Shown here: piece after piece, positions 1 to 11,562 of the stretch
Numbering within the stretch: position 1 is the first letter of the stretch
How the letters are laid out: each line of letters starts with the position of its first letter
Assembly (NCBI RefSeq): GCF_964656455.1
Contig: NC_135717.1
Coordinates: 2,170,001 to 2,234,000 of the forward strand
Direction: 5' to 3'
Origin: Halichoerus grypus
Taxonomy: Eukaryota > Chordata > Mammalia > Carnivora > Phocidae
DNA: 64,000 bases
Translations under genes and position numbers: made by a program
The notes under the pieces: generated by a model
Databases searched by the model: none
What the model was told of the DNA's origin: nothing
The model's input: the letters and a program-made list of their open reading frames with translations, nothing else

Positions 1-35
<35 letters not shown>
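1..35. repeat. (TA)n microsatellite at window edge
   Basis: At least 17 TA units run off the left edge, so the full length is unknown. Confidence 0.95.
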
Positions 36-39
<4 letters not shown>

Positions 40-82
40 ATTATAAAAATACGATGACTCCTCACATAGGTTTAAGTAGGAA

Positions 83-620
83 GTGAAAGTCAAGAAGTTA
101 AAAAGAAGAGTCTTAAAAGCAGAGCAAAACAAACACATGAAAAGATCCTCAGTGCCACGGAGACACGCAAATCAAAACCCCAAGTGGTGTCATACACAAG
201 GCGGACACCAGCAGTGCTGGCGAGGAGAAGCCGGAGCCCTGGTGCACGGGACGGAACGTAAAAGAGCGCAGCCGCTGTTCCTCCAAGTGCTGACGTACGT
301 GCTCCAGCAATCCCACTCCTAGGTAGATACCCGAAACAAAAACACGCTCACACAAAACATGCCCACACGTGGACGTCCACAGCAGCGTCATCCACAGGAG
401 CCCAGAGTGGGAAATGACCCACACGTCCGCGCGGAGGACGGGAGCAGCAGAATGCGGTCTACTCGCCCAGTGGAATGCGACCCAGCCAGAAGGCGGTGCG
501 GCGCACGCTGCCCTGTGGATGGGCCCGTACCGCTACGTGGGAGGGAGCGAGAAGACAGTCACAGGCTGGGAGAAAATCATGGCAATGCACAGCTGATAAC
601 GGACCGGTGTTCAAAATATA
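83..620 (+). repeat. L1 3'-end fragment, CpG-rich and decayed
   Basis: The order of segments follows the 3' end of mammalian L1M: a CATGAAAAGATCCTCAGT block, then CAAATCAAAACCCCAAG, then a 'cccactcctaggtagatacccgaaa' type block written here in CpG-rich form. Many substitutions. No reading frame survives. Confidence 0.65.
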
Positions 621-629
621 CGAAGACCT

Positions 630-1765
630 CTTAAAATTCCAGAATCAGAAAACAACCCAAATAATGGGCAAAAGATCTGAACCTCACCAGAGAGATGGCA
701 AACGAGCCCATGACAAATACTCCACATCTTACGTCATCAGGGAACCGCAAATTAAAACAACAAGATGCCACCCTGCACCTGTTAGAATGGCTAAAATCCA
801 GGACACTGACAACACCAGAGGCTGGTGAGGGTAAGGAGCAAGAGGAACTTTCAGACATGCCTGCTGGAAACGCATAATGGTACAGCCGCTCTAGAAGACC
901 GTTTGGGTATTTTTTTTTTTTTTTTTTTTTACAAAATTGAACTGACCAGCAATCATATTCCTTGGCACTTATGCAAATGAATTGAAAATTTTTTATCTAC
1001 ACAAAAACCTGCACCCAAGTGTTTATAGCAGCTTCCTTCATAATTGCCAAAACTTGGGGGGAGCTAAGATATCCTTCAACAGGTAAGTAGATAAACTGTG
1101 GTCCACCCAGACAGTGGAATATTACTCAGCACTAAAAAGAAATGAGCTATCAAGCCATGAAAAGACATGGAGGAATGTTAAATGTACATTGCTAAATGGT
1201 AGAAGCCAACCTGAAAAGGCTTCATACTATATGATGTTCTGGAAAGGGCAAAACTATGGTGAAAGATCAGTGGTCACATGGGGCGCCTGGGTGGCTCAGT
1301 TGGTTAAGCGTCTGCCTTCGGCTCAGGTCATGATCCCAGGGTCCTGGGATAGATCCCCACATTGGGCTCCCTGCTCAGCGGGCAGTCTGCTTCTCCCTCT
1401 CCCTCTAACCCTTCCCCCTGCTCATGCTCTCTCTCTCATGCTCTCGCTCTCAAATAAAATCTTAAAAAAAAAAAAAAAAATCAGTGGTCACCAGGGGTTG
1501 GGGGGAAGGGAGGGAGGATGAATAGGTAGGATGCAGGGGATTTTTAGGGTAGCAAAACTATTCTGTGTGATTCTGTGATGGTGGATACATTTGTCAAAAT
1601 CCACAAACCTGTAGCCACCAAGAGTGAGCCTGAATGTAACTATGGACTTTAGTTAATAATAAGGTATTGATACTGGTTCATCAATATTAACAATGTACCA
1701 TACTGACGCAGAATGTTAACAACAGGGAGACTCTGAGGAGGGGAGGGATGAGATGTGTGGGAAGT
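630..1765 (+). repeat. L1M 3' fragment, split by a SINE
   Basis: It restarts the same L1 consensus region as the preceding fragment (CAAATTAAAACAACAAGATG, then TTAGAATGGCTAAAATCC). It runs through the GGAATATTACTCAGC block into the 3' UTR (CACCAGGGGTTGGGGG). A can-SINE at 1280-1479 interrupts it. Confidence 0.75.
1280..1479 (+). mobile_element. can-SINE (tRNA-Lys type) with target duplication
   Basis: The head GGGCGCCTGGGTGGCTCAGT is followed by a tRNA-derived body, a CT-rich stretch, AATAAAATCTT and poly(A). The direct repeat ATCAGTGGTCAC flanks it at 1266-1277 and 1480-1491. Confidence 0.95.
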
Positions 1766-1822
1766 CTGTACCTTCCACTCAGTTTTTCTGTAAACCTAAA
1801 ACTGTTCTTAACAAGGCTTATT

Positions 1823-2000
1823 GGGGCGCCTGGGTGGCTCAGTCGGTTAAGAATCTGCCTTTGGCTCAGGTCATGATCCCAGGGTCCTGGGAGCAAGTCC
1901 CACATTGGGCTCCCTGCTCTGTGGGGAGTCTGCTTCTCTCTCTCTACCCCTCCCCCCAGCTCGTGATCTCCCTCTCTCTAATAAATACTTAAAAAAAAAA
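1823..2000 (+). mobile_element. can-SINE with target duplication
   Basis: Same family as the copy at 1280. It is flanked by AAGGCTTATT at 1813-1822 and 2001-2010. The body is a little shorter in the CT-rich region. Confidence 0.95.
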
Positions 2001-2019
2001 AAGGCTTATTAACTTAAAA

Positions 2020-2275
2020 AAAAGTGTTAAGTGAAAAAAACTAGACATAAAAGGCTACACATTTATATAAAATACTCAGAACAGGTAAATGCAAAGAGAG
2101 AGAGAGAACACAGATTAGTGGGTGCTGGGGGAGGGGGTAACAGGGAGCAATGGCTTACTCAGTCCAGGTTTCCCTTTGGGGTGATGAAAATATCCTGGAA
2201 CTGGGCAGAGGGGATGGTTGTACAACACAGTGAATGTACTAAATGCCACTGAACTGTTCACTTTATTTTTACTTC
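2020..2275 (+). repeat. Third L1M 3' UTR fragment
   Basis: GGGTGATGAAAATATCCTGG, then GGTTGTACAACACAGTGAATG and CACTGAACTGTTCACTTTA are L1M 3'-end hallmarks. Together with the two fragments to the left, this makes three overlapping 3' ends side by side. Confidence 0.75.
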
Positions 2276-2278
2276 TTC

Positions 2279-2457
2279 AAGATTTTATTTGACAGAGAGA
2301 GACAGCAAGAGAGGGAACACAAGCAGGGGGAGTGGGAGAGGGAGAAGCAGGCTTCCCGCTGAGCAGGGAGCCCGATTCGGGGCTCGATCCCAGGACCCCG
2401 GGATCATGACCTGAGCCGAAGGCAGACGCCCAACCATCTGAGCCACCCAGGAGCCCC
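2279..2457 (-). mobile_element. can-SINE, minus strand
   Basis: Reads as the reverse complement: AAGATTTTATTTGACAGAGA at the low end and CTGAGCCACCCAGGAGCCCC at the high end. It is oriented opposite to the SINE at 1823-2000, only about 280 bp away. A clean target duplication is not obvious. Confidence 0.93.
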
Positions 2458-2464
2458 TCAGTTT

Positions 2465-3720
2465 GTTCAACTTTATTCTCTTTTCTGCCAAGCAGAATTT
2501 AAGAAATTGTTATGGAGTCAAAAAGATCCATCCCCCGTCCTTTTTATCCTGTCTTTGGTGTCATAATCTGAAAGGCCTTCCTACCCATCTATATTTTATT
2601 CTAGTATTTTGATTTTAATGTTTTTGCCTTTAATCATACAGAATTAGGGTATTAGAAAAGGACCTTTCTTGTTTTCCTAAATGATTAGCCATTTCCACAG
2701 CACCATTTCTTCAACCATCCCTCGTTCCCCACTGTTCTGAAAGCCTTCCTTCACGATATTCTAAAGGCCCTGGTACAGGTGGGTCGGTCTAGGATTTGAG
2801 TCTACCTCACCAGTCCACTGCCTATTCCTGAGCCAGCACGACCCTGCTTTAATCACGGCGGCTTTACCCCACTTCAACATTTCTCATGGTAACTGCTCCA
2901 AACACACGGCGTTTTTTTCCCCAGAATTTATTCATCATGCAAATCTCAGAATCATTCTGTCAAGTTCTAAGAAAAATAAATTGGGGTTTGACTGGTATTG
3001 TGTTCAATTCATAATCTGGCATTATTACAATATCAAGAATTTCTACTCAGAAAAAATAATTTTTCCCAGTCTTTATTTTCTTCAGTACAGTTTTATGGCT
3101 TTCATCATACAGGTTTTACTCACTTCTTGCTTATTCCTAGTATTTTATCCTAGCTTGCTGTTATGAATGGGATATGTTTTTTTTAATTTTATTTTAATTC
3201 AATTAACATATAGTGTATTATTAGTTTCTGAGGTAGAGTTCAGTGATTCATCAGTTGCTTATCACACCCAGTGCTCATTCCATCATGTGTCCTCCTTAAG
3301 GAGGACATCACCCAGTGACCCCAGCCCCCCACCCCCCTCCCCCTCCAGCAACCCTCAGTTTGTTTCCTAGAGTTGAGTCTCTTATGGTTTGTCTCCCTCT
3401 CTGATTTCGTCTTATTTTATTTTTCCTTCCCTGCCCCAGGATATTTTTCTATTATAGGAAAGTACATGGGCACACATGTTCAAACACAAACATTTATTTT
3501 GTGTCCAGCCACTTCTGAAACTGTTTAATTCCAACAACATTCTGGGTGATATTTACCACTTATAATGCTAATTTTGTCCCTTCCTTTCTAGTCGATGTGC
3601 GTAATTTTTTTTATTTAACGGACTAGAAACTCCACAACATCTCTGAATTAGATTAGCACCTGGCACCCTTGACTTGTTCCAGTCTGCAATAAGAATGTTT
3701 CTGTGCAGGGAAGATCTTTC
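2465..3720 (-). repeat. L1M ORF2 3' region, minus strand, split by a younger L1
   Basis: Plus-strand blocks such as CCTATTCCTGAGCCAGCACG, then TTCTGTCAAGTTCTAAG and GGCACCCTTGACTTGTTCC correspond to reverse-complement L1 ORF2. Stops are frequent, so it is inactive. A second L1 piece lies within it at about 3174-3439. Confidence 0.7.
3174..3439 (-). mobile_element. Carnivore L1 3'-end insertion, minus strand
   Basis: It begins with T-rich sequence at 3175 (the poly(A) tail read in reverse), then AATTCAATTAACATATAGTG, and contains CCTCAGTTTGTTTCCTAGAG and TCTTATGGTTTGTCTCCCTC. These are typical of carnivore L1 3' sequence. Short GGATAT repeats flank it. It interrupts the older L1 described separately. 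Confidence 0.7.
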
Positions 3721-6348
3721 CTTCAGACAACACCCCTACAGACTCTCTAATCGTGACCTATCTGTGATTCTATCTATTGAGCACTCAATGGTCTCCTCTT
3801 GGATCATGTTGTTTATATAAAATAGGTTAGATGACGGATTAATGTCAAAACTACTTGGGGGAAAAAGTCATAATCAAGGAAACAATTACCTGAGTATTAA
3901 TTATAAAAACAGTACAAAAGAAAATATTCACAGGTATCACCAATTACCCATAAAAACAGTGGACAGTTTTTTGTTTTTAGAAGGCTCAAGACTTGTCTTT
4001 TAGTCTACTTCAAAAACACCTACATTTAAAACTTACATCCAATACTTTATTTTTAAGAATGTTATTGATTTTAAAAATTAATGGAAGACTAGAAAAAGGC
4101 CTTTACGTTGTCCGAGAGTTTTACTTTGTACCAGATAGAGAAAAGAGAGCTCAGGCACCGTGGTGGCTCTTTTCTTGAAGTTACTGAGCATTAAGAAACA
4201 AGACAAGTTTCCAATTAAAAAAAAAATGTTGAAAAAAAATGCTAAAGATGCTGTGGTCTCCTTGGTAAATATTTACACATTCTGAAAATATTCAAGATTA
4301 CAAAAATTCTAAAGGAAGATTCAAACCACAAATTAAAACACCTACAATTAAAAATGGAAACGTCCTTGTAGCTGCAGAGAGTTGACATAGGGGAAAAAGG
4401 ACTTTAATCACTGCTGGATTATTTGTTATATAAACTATATTTATTATAGTTACATTAATTACATTAATCACATAGGATATATTCCTAAGGACACGTACTA
4501 TAAAATTGCTATTACAAGGCACGCTCTAAAATGATGTTTACTGTAGAAAACATGTTTTAAAAAATAAGTTCATAATTGCTTCACAGAAATAAACAGGCGG
4601 CATTTTGTTACCCCTGGTACTTTTTCCTGGTTCGGTTACACAGACTCGTGCGGCAGATCATAGCGCACGAAGCGCTGTGGTGGGTGCGTGCGCCCGAGTT
4701 TCGCGCGGTGTCCCACGTGAGATCCGGGGGTGCTTACGCTCACCTGGGACAGCTGTCACACTGTGCTGGAGTCTGCAGACCTACTACTACTGTCCTCGTA
4801 CAGGGAACTACACACTACCGCGGCGAAGGTTACCACGGCTTCAGCAACACGCCCGTTTTCAGGTCAGCACAGTCCGCTCTCACCAACTCCCACAGGCAAA
4901 GTCATGCGTTACAAAGGGCCACGCAGCAGTTTTCTCACCGCAAGTGTGGCCCCCACCCCGCCCTCCACCTGTGATTAGGAAGCTGCCAGTTAACGAACGA
5001 GAGAGCTGTGTGACAGGAGGTCTAAGGACCGTGAGGCCACACACATGCAGACGTAGTCAGTACTGTCGTATGGCACCACGGAGGCAGGTGGAGAAGGGCC
5101 AGAGTTGCTACCAAGCTCTGTGGGCGCCTGCCCCCGAGTCCTCCCGCTCCCGTTAGGCGTGCGCACTAGGTTCAATGCCAGGAAAGCAACACGAACGCAG
5201 CTATTCCTGCTCTCGAGGACCTCAGCTTAGCAGGTGCCCCAAGAAGTAAGTCTCCCTCTGCTCAGACAGATCTTTCTTCAGTGCACAAACCCACACCCGA
5301 ACGGCCCGCTCTCTGCTGCGGAGTCTGAAGGGCTCACAGGGGACACAGAGTTGGGTAGGAGCAGAGTCCACTGGCAGTCCTCGCCCGGAATGGTTCACAG
5401 TCAGAGCGACGAGAATGGCGTGGCCTTTGTCCACCTCTGCGGGCACAGGGGGCACAGGGACGAGAGCAGGAAGGCCTCCTTGGACGTGGGGTTTAGAGGT
5501 GTGTCTCCCTGCAGACGCCTGCAGCGCTCTGGCTGGCGCTCCAATGCCCCTTCCCCAACTGGGGGAGATCAGTGGTGGGGCAACTGGACCTGTCCCCGCA
5601 TCCTGACGTTTCCACGCAGGCCCTTCCTGCATCTGACTTAGGAGACTAGAATGGCGTGTGTGACTTCTCAGGGTCTCGCCAACCCTGTAGTTGTTCCTTT
5701 TTTCTCATGTTATTGTTTATCAGACCCCTGGGCTCTGGTCTTCTATAATAAATGCTTTCACAGCACACCTTCTTTTCCAGACTCGGGTTTTCACCTGCCT
5801 TTTGCCTGCCACTCCCGCCCCCCTTTGGATACAGGATGGAGAGTGGCCAGGCCGAGTCTCTCCACCAACCTGTTCTTCGCAGAAGGACTCTGGGGCAGTT
5901 TCCCAGATAGCATTTCTACCTCATCTGTCTTCCCAGACCAGAGCTGAGTGTGGCAGACAGATGCTGCTTTTAATCTGTGTCCGAGAGAAGGGAGGGGAAG
6001 GAAGCTGGAACCCTGTCTGGGGCACAGGGCGCTTTCTTCTGAAATCCTACGAAATGTCCTGTCCCTCAAGCTCACTTCCCATCTCCTGAGCTTTGGCTCA
6101 GCACAGATTCTGCCTTTGCCAAGGTCCCTTTGCTTCTTGGTACTTTCCTTAACTTTTCCCAGGGCTCCATTCCAGACCGCGGGTCTGCCTCTCTCCCAAC
6201 TGGAGGGGACTAGTGAGGATGTTTGGGGTTGCACTGACCCACCTTCGTCCCTCAACATTACTGTTGGGGGTTGGGGCTGAGGCCAAGAGATGAACTACAT
6301 GGCCCGAGAATCATCTTTTTGCCTTTGGCTGCAGTGTTTTTGAAACAT
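3720..6348. other. Unassigned intron sequence, AT-rich then CpG-rich
   Basis: About 3720-4600 is AT-rich with no element I recognise. About 4620-5220 has raised CpG without coding features. Its right edge (about 5150-5215, minus strand) resembles the L2 3' end (CTCGAGAGCAGGAATAGC). About 5220-6348 is ordinary unique-looking DNA. Reading frames here are short and unconvincing. Confidence 0.5.
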
Positions 6349-6416
6349 TAGGTTGGACCATAGGAAACTGCCATTTTTGTAGGTCAAAAATCAGAATTTC
6401 ATACAGTTCAACCTAC
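6348..6416. mobile_element. Small MITE-like palindromic element
   Basis: TAGGTTGGAC at the left end and GTTCAACCTA at the right end are inverted repeats, with pairing extending for about 21 bases (16 of 21). Total length is about 68 bp. It resembles mariner-type miniature elements in architecture. The family is uncertain. Confidence 0.5.
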
Positions 6417-8167
6417 ATGTGTAATAAGGTCTCTTTCCCTTTCATGATTACTCCTGGTGAATTTTTTCATACTGACACGTAAGATTTTAAATAGAGACAC
6501 ACATATGTGTATATGTACACACGCATCCCGTCAGGTAACGGGAGAAGGTCCTGTGAACCTGCTCCAACCTCACAGCCTGCCGCAGATGGGTCATTTACCA
6601 AGAGAATCAAGGCAAGCTCCTGCTCACCGACTCTGCAACCGCTGCCCACTCGCACCAGAATCACCTTGGCCAAGGCGGCCCGGCCAGATCTGATCAGGTT
6701 CTCTCTTCCACCTTGCATCCAGCACTTCGAGAGCGCTTTCTTTCGACAGCCAGCTTCTTTCTTGCCTTCCTGCTTCAGGGCATCTGCTCTCGTGCTCTTT
6801 AATTCCTCTGCCTGAGTTCTTTTCTTCCAGCTCACTACAGAGCTGGTGCCTTCCTGCCTTCCGGATTCATGTGCTTCCAGCCTCAAGTCACAGAATCCCC
6901 AACTCAAAGTACATGGATTATGAAGACACAGTGCGGGGCTAATGGCAGCTCCACCCATAGGGGAAGGAGAACTTGGTTTTGTTCTTAGTTATTTCCGAAG
7001 TATGCAGGGACTCTGTTGAATAAATAAAAGAAGTCGAAAGCTGTCACGTAGAAGGAGGGTTTGTCGCTTGTGCTGCTCCACAGAACGTCATGTCAAATGG
7101 GTCCACGCGTTTCAGGGCCACCTGTAACAGCTCAGTGTCAAGAAGCAGGGCCAGAAGGGAGGGGCAGCCCGGGTGATCTCCCCGGCATAGGAGCTGCTTA
7201 AGGAAGGGCTGAAGTGCCCCGTGAGGGACACAGTGGGGAGGGTAGGAACTTAGGGGCTCCGAGGTTCTCTCAAGCCCCTAATGTTCCCACAACCCGGTGA
7301 GCAGTTAGCACTCTCTGGCATGGCTGGACGCACAGGGGGGACCGCCCCTATGGCTAAGCCCCCAAAAGAGGAATGCTAGCTCCCTGTGAGCAGGGTGGCT
7401 CCAGAGAAGGGAGCCTCGAGGGCCAGAGACCAGCACGTCCTCCCTTCCCCAAAACTCACTGGTCCAGCCGCTCCCTCCTCCTCCCATCAGCACAGGAGGC
7501 TGGGGAGGGAAGGCAAGAAAGTACTGGAGCTGAAACGCCCCCAAACCAAAGTAAAACCCCCAACCTGACTTTATAGGGTTACTGAGGACCAAAGGAGGGA
7601 AGAGAGAAGGGGCCTCAAACACAAAAACCAAAGCTCCCGATTCAAAGAGAAGGTATTCTTCCTTCTAGGGCCCATCCTCACGGCTTCTGCAGCATCTCCC
7701 ACATAAACACACACTTCATCAGGATCTGTCGGCTCCGCTTCCAAGATGATTACTTTTAACAAGACATCTGCTTGAAGTAGGACATTCTGGTGGTGCTGGC
7801 ATGTTTGTTTAAAAACACAATCGTACTTCTTTATAATTCTATCAATATGTACTGATAAGAAGGTAAAACGCCAATCTTCCATCTCTCAATCCTGACCAGC
7901 TAACCTCTCAGGGAGGGTCTCCTTTCCCACGTGGCTCCACACCCGGACTTTTCAACCTACAGGTCTCTCTCTAATCAAGTCGTCAGAGTCCTAGGGGAAA
8001 ACCCTTCCCTTCCCCATCCTGAAACAAGAATTATGGAGAAAACATGTAAGTGGCTGCAAATACAGAGTTTGGGGTCATCCCAGCTGTGCCAACAACCGCA
8101 GATACAGAACTGGTATCGATGGAAAACACAGATTAAACATCGCGTGTTATAAAAATTCCAAAAAGAG
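6417..8167. other. Unassigned GNA12 intron sequence
   Basis: No exon, RNA gene or confidently named repeat is seen. Base composition is mixed and all frames are short. Confidence 0.5.
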
Positions 8168-8377
8168 GGGCGCCTGGGTGGCTCAGTCGGTTAAACGTCT
8201 GCCTTCAGCTCAGGTCATGATCTCAGGGTCCCAGGATCGAGCCCCACATCGGGCTCCCTGCTCAGTGGGGAGTCTGCTTCTCCCTCTCCCTCTGCCCCTC
8301 GCCCGTTCATGCGCTCACTCTCTCGCTCTTGTTCTTGCTCTTTCACTCTCTCAAATAAAAAAAAAATCTTAAAAATA
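8168..8377 (+). mobile_element. can-SINE
   Basis: GGGGCGCCTGGGTGGCTCAG head, tRNA-like body, long CT-rich tract, A-rich tail. The flanks AAAATTCCAAAA and AAAACTCCAAAA form a target duplication with one mismatch. Confidence 0.93.
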
Positions 8378-10449
8378 AAAACTCCAAAACAAACTTCTGA
8401 AGCAGCTACTCCCTTTCACCTGTAACAGAAACCAGCCACAAGGTGAGAGTTTAAATAATCACTCCCTCTCCTTCCTCGGTAAATGTCAAGTCTTCTGCCC
8501 GGAATGCTGTGTAACTTGTCCACAAAGATGAGCACCATCTCATCCTGAGAAGGCCGGTACTCGGCACCACGTGGGCCCCACACCTGCTGTGGACCAGTGC
8601 CCCTGGGCCGTGCCCAGCACTGAACTGCCTGTTACAGGTTTCTCAGCAGCCCGGGTGATCTGCCCCAGACACGAGTCCCGATGAATCTCATCACACATCC
8701 TGCAGACAATTGTGATGACCTCCTTCAGCTAGGCTGGGACTCCCACCCTTCCAGTGACTTAACCAGTGATGTCGCCTCTCCTGCCCTGTCCTCCCGTGTT
8801 TCCTGCCCCCACAAGCCAACTAGGTAGGTAAGCACTGTAAAAGGACTCACCGCCGTGTACACAGCACAGCAAAGGGCCTGGCTCTGAAAGTCAGGAGCAG
8901 GTCTTGCTGCGGCCCTGACATCTGTCCTGGCCTTCCCTAGGTACAGCAAAGGGAACCTCCCTTTGACTGCCCCACACATGCACTCAAGGGCTGGATGGAA
9001 CACATACCATGCACAATCCCCAGAACCTTCCACCAAGGCAATGACAATATTAACACTGCACAGGACACGGATTCTGATTCATTGTTCTGGTGGCTTCGTT
9101 TCTGCTGAACTCAGTTTCAGGAGCTGACTCCCTAAGGCCTGGGTTCACTGGCTAACACCAGTCAATATTCATTAAGATCAGTCTGCCTGCTGAGTCTTGA
9201 TGTAACGGAGCCATTAGGCAAAGCTGGTGCCATGGTTTTAGGCTAGACAGTAAAACAGATAGATGCCCAAGTTCAGAGAGAGGTGCTGTCTACTTAGCCT
9301 CTGCTGAAGAGAGCAGGGGTGGGGAACACTTTCTTGGCATCCCGGACAACTGCAGGGCTGCTCTCCAGCTCCTTTCTACCCACTTCCAAATACTCCCAAG
9401 AGTTAACTGTTCCTTTTCTGTCCTACGGACACGGCACTTCCAGACCACAAGTTCCAGATGGACCCAGCACGCCGAACCAACGCCGAAGTATTGGCTTCCC
9501 GACACATACCGCAGAACGCTAACTGGGTTTCCTCTCCATACCCCAGTGTGCCTGGCCCACCTGAACGTGGACCCCAATGGACACAGACAAACCCCTTCAT
9601 GCACAAAAGAATCATTCAAAAAAGCTAACCACGTGGTCAGCAACTATTCTTCACATTCTGCTCACTCAAAGGGCCATCAGGTGAAACTAAGCAGCTGCTC
9701 CGTCCAGCCCACTGGGCAGAAGAGGCGAAGGGGACCACTGCTTTTATTGAAATACAAACTACAAGAGTTAGCACAGGAAATAAAGCCACGTGTCTTGAAG
9801 GGAGGGCACCGCCCTCCGGGTGACGCAAGTCAAACGCCAGGTCCATCACACACTACCTTTGTTGGTTTGAAGATCGCCCTGTAATTACATCTCCAGATAA
9901 GCCTTAAGTATGAATCTTCAGTTCCATTTACAAGCGATAAGATCCATGTCCTCGACTACATAATAACAGAAAATAATTATGAGCTGTCAACAGAACACCA
10001 TCTAACATCAAGCACAGCTATATTTCAGATCTCACATGACAGATAACTGAGGGTCAAAACTACTCCCCTAAAATCGGTTTGGTTAAAATAACCAACATGT
10101 CAGCCTGCAAGCTGGAGAGGAACACCAACCGTCCACATGCCATGAATCCCCAACAAGGGCCAGAGGGGCCTCTGGATTTTGTTAACCGATGGAAAAAGAG
10201 ATTTTTGTTTCTTGGTATTATTAAAGGACCAACCATGTGTGTCCAGGTGTAAAAGTAAATTTGCTTACTTAAATGCAATTAGCCAACAAGGCAGTAAAAT
10301 CCCAACTGTTCTCCCAGACCGCGGAAGCGCATTTACGCTTCTGCTCTCACACAAACCCACTGTAGCATCCAGCACAAAGGGGTTCTGAACCCAAGAACAA
10401 AGACTTTGCAGCCAGGGGTTTCAAAGTGCTTAAAAGTACAGAACAGCAG
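8378..10449. other. Unassigned GNA12 intron sequence with inverted-repeat arm A
   Basis: No exon or named repeat is recognised. It contains the left arm (9061-9140) of a near-perfect inverted repeat whose partner is at 11483-11562. Confidence 0.5.
9061..9140 (+). repeat. 80-bp inverted repeat, left arm
   Basis: Read against the reverse complement of 11483-11562, 77 of 80 positions match. Differences are at arm positions 2, 18 and about 45. It starts CAGGACACGGATTCTGATTC and ends GACTCCCTAAGGCCT. I do not recognise it as a known repeat family. Confidence 0.9.
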
Positions 10450-10648
10450 GACGCCTGGGTGGCTCAGTCATAAGCGTCTGCCTTCAGCTCAGGTCATGAT
10501 CCCAGGGTCCTGGGATCGAGCCCCGCATCGGGCTCCTGCTACGCAGGAAGCCTGCTTCTCCCTCTCCCACTCCCCCTGCTTGTGTTCCCTCTCTCACTGT
10601 CGCTCTCTCTGTGTCAAATAAATAAATAAAATCTTAAAAAAAAAAATC
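10450..10648 (+). mobile_element. can-SINE with target duplication
   Basis: The direct repeat ACAGAACAGCAG is at 10438-10449 and 10649-10660. The body has ACGCCTGGGTGGCTCAGT, the usual CT-rich block and (AATA)n before the poly(A). It lies between the arms of the inverted repeat. Confidence 0.95.
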
Positions 10649-11094
10649 ACAGAACAGCAGTGGAGGCTTCTTCAAAGTCCTATTCGCCTTTGCAAAAAGT
10701 AATGACACAGCAAACAATCCTAAAAAAGTTTATTTACAGAAACTTACCATAATCTTAGATATTCCACCACAAAATTTCTTAACCTGCAGTCCACAGAGTG
10801 TAAGTAGGCCCACTTTGAGGCTTAGGATGGCAACGGACCCTTTTAAACTATGTGCATGTGTGTGAACTTTCTAGGGAGAAGGTCCATGGCTTTCAGATAA
10901 AGAGCATCCTGACCAAGGTCTCTAGCCGGCTATTGCATGATGACCGGTCCTCTGCACTAGAAAGTTCCGTCTGGCTCCTACATACTATTAGAATTACTAC
11001 GCCATACTATTAGAATTCTCTGACCTAACTGGTAGAAACACTGGGCACTGAGATAGTCTCATGTGTATGTTCCTCTCCACCTGCTAAAAAGCCA

Positions 11095-11390
11095 TGGAGC
11101 CTTCAGGGGCTGGCTCAAATCACACTTCCTTCATAGGCTTTTCCAGGTAGCTCAGCCAGAATTAATCTTCCCTATTCTCACCAAGCCACCTGTCTCCTTT
11201 TACAATGGCATTTAACACGATCTACATTCAGACTTTATATTAAAGAGTGCAACTGTCCTCCCAGCTAGCCAGAGCACCTGAAGGGTAGACACTGGGCAGG
11301 ATACACCATTAACTAACCCCTTCCCCACCAGCGCCGAGCACATCACCTTGGGTATACGGTCAAAAAGCATTTGTTGAATTTTTTTGTTTC
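11095..11390 (+). repeat. L2 3'-end fragment
   Basis: GGCTGGCTCAAATCACACTTCC, the middle CACCTGTCTCCTTTTAC and the end CATTTGTTGAATTTTT follow L2 order. Old and diverged. Confidence 0.55.
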
Positions 11391-11482
11391 AGTGTCAACA
11401 GGAGACCACTAATTCTAACAATCCCACTCTTCACAAGGTTTCTAAATCATCCCCACAAACATACACTAGGAGGGCCAGTGGG

Positions 11483-11562
11483 AGGCCTTAGGGAGTCAGC
11501 TCCTGAAACTGAGTTGAGCAGAAACGAAGCCACCAGAACAATGATTCAGAATCCGTGTCCAG
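11483..11562 (-). repeat. 80-bp inverted repeat, right arm
   Basis: Plus strand starts AGGCCTTAGGGAGTCAGC and ends AATCCGTGTCCAG. It is the reverse-complement partner of 9061-9140, with 2342 bases between the arms. Similarity falls away at both ends. Confidence 0.9.

Noticed and set aside
1280..1479. tRNA gene in the can-SINE heads
   Set aside because: The A- and B-box remnants come from the tRNA-Lys ancestry of the SINE. The clover-leaf is not complete and the copies have SINE tails and target duplications.
4576..5156. A CpG-rich patch with frames of 132 and 183 codons, as a possible alternative GNA12 exon
   Set aside because: The frames lack protein-like features and splice context. Part of the patch resembles an L2 end. 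Left as unassigned.
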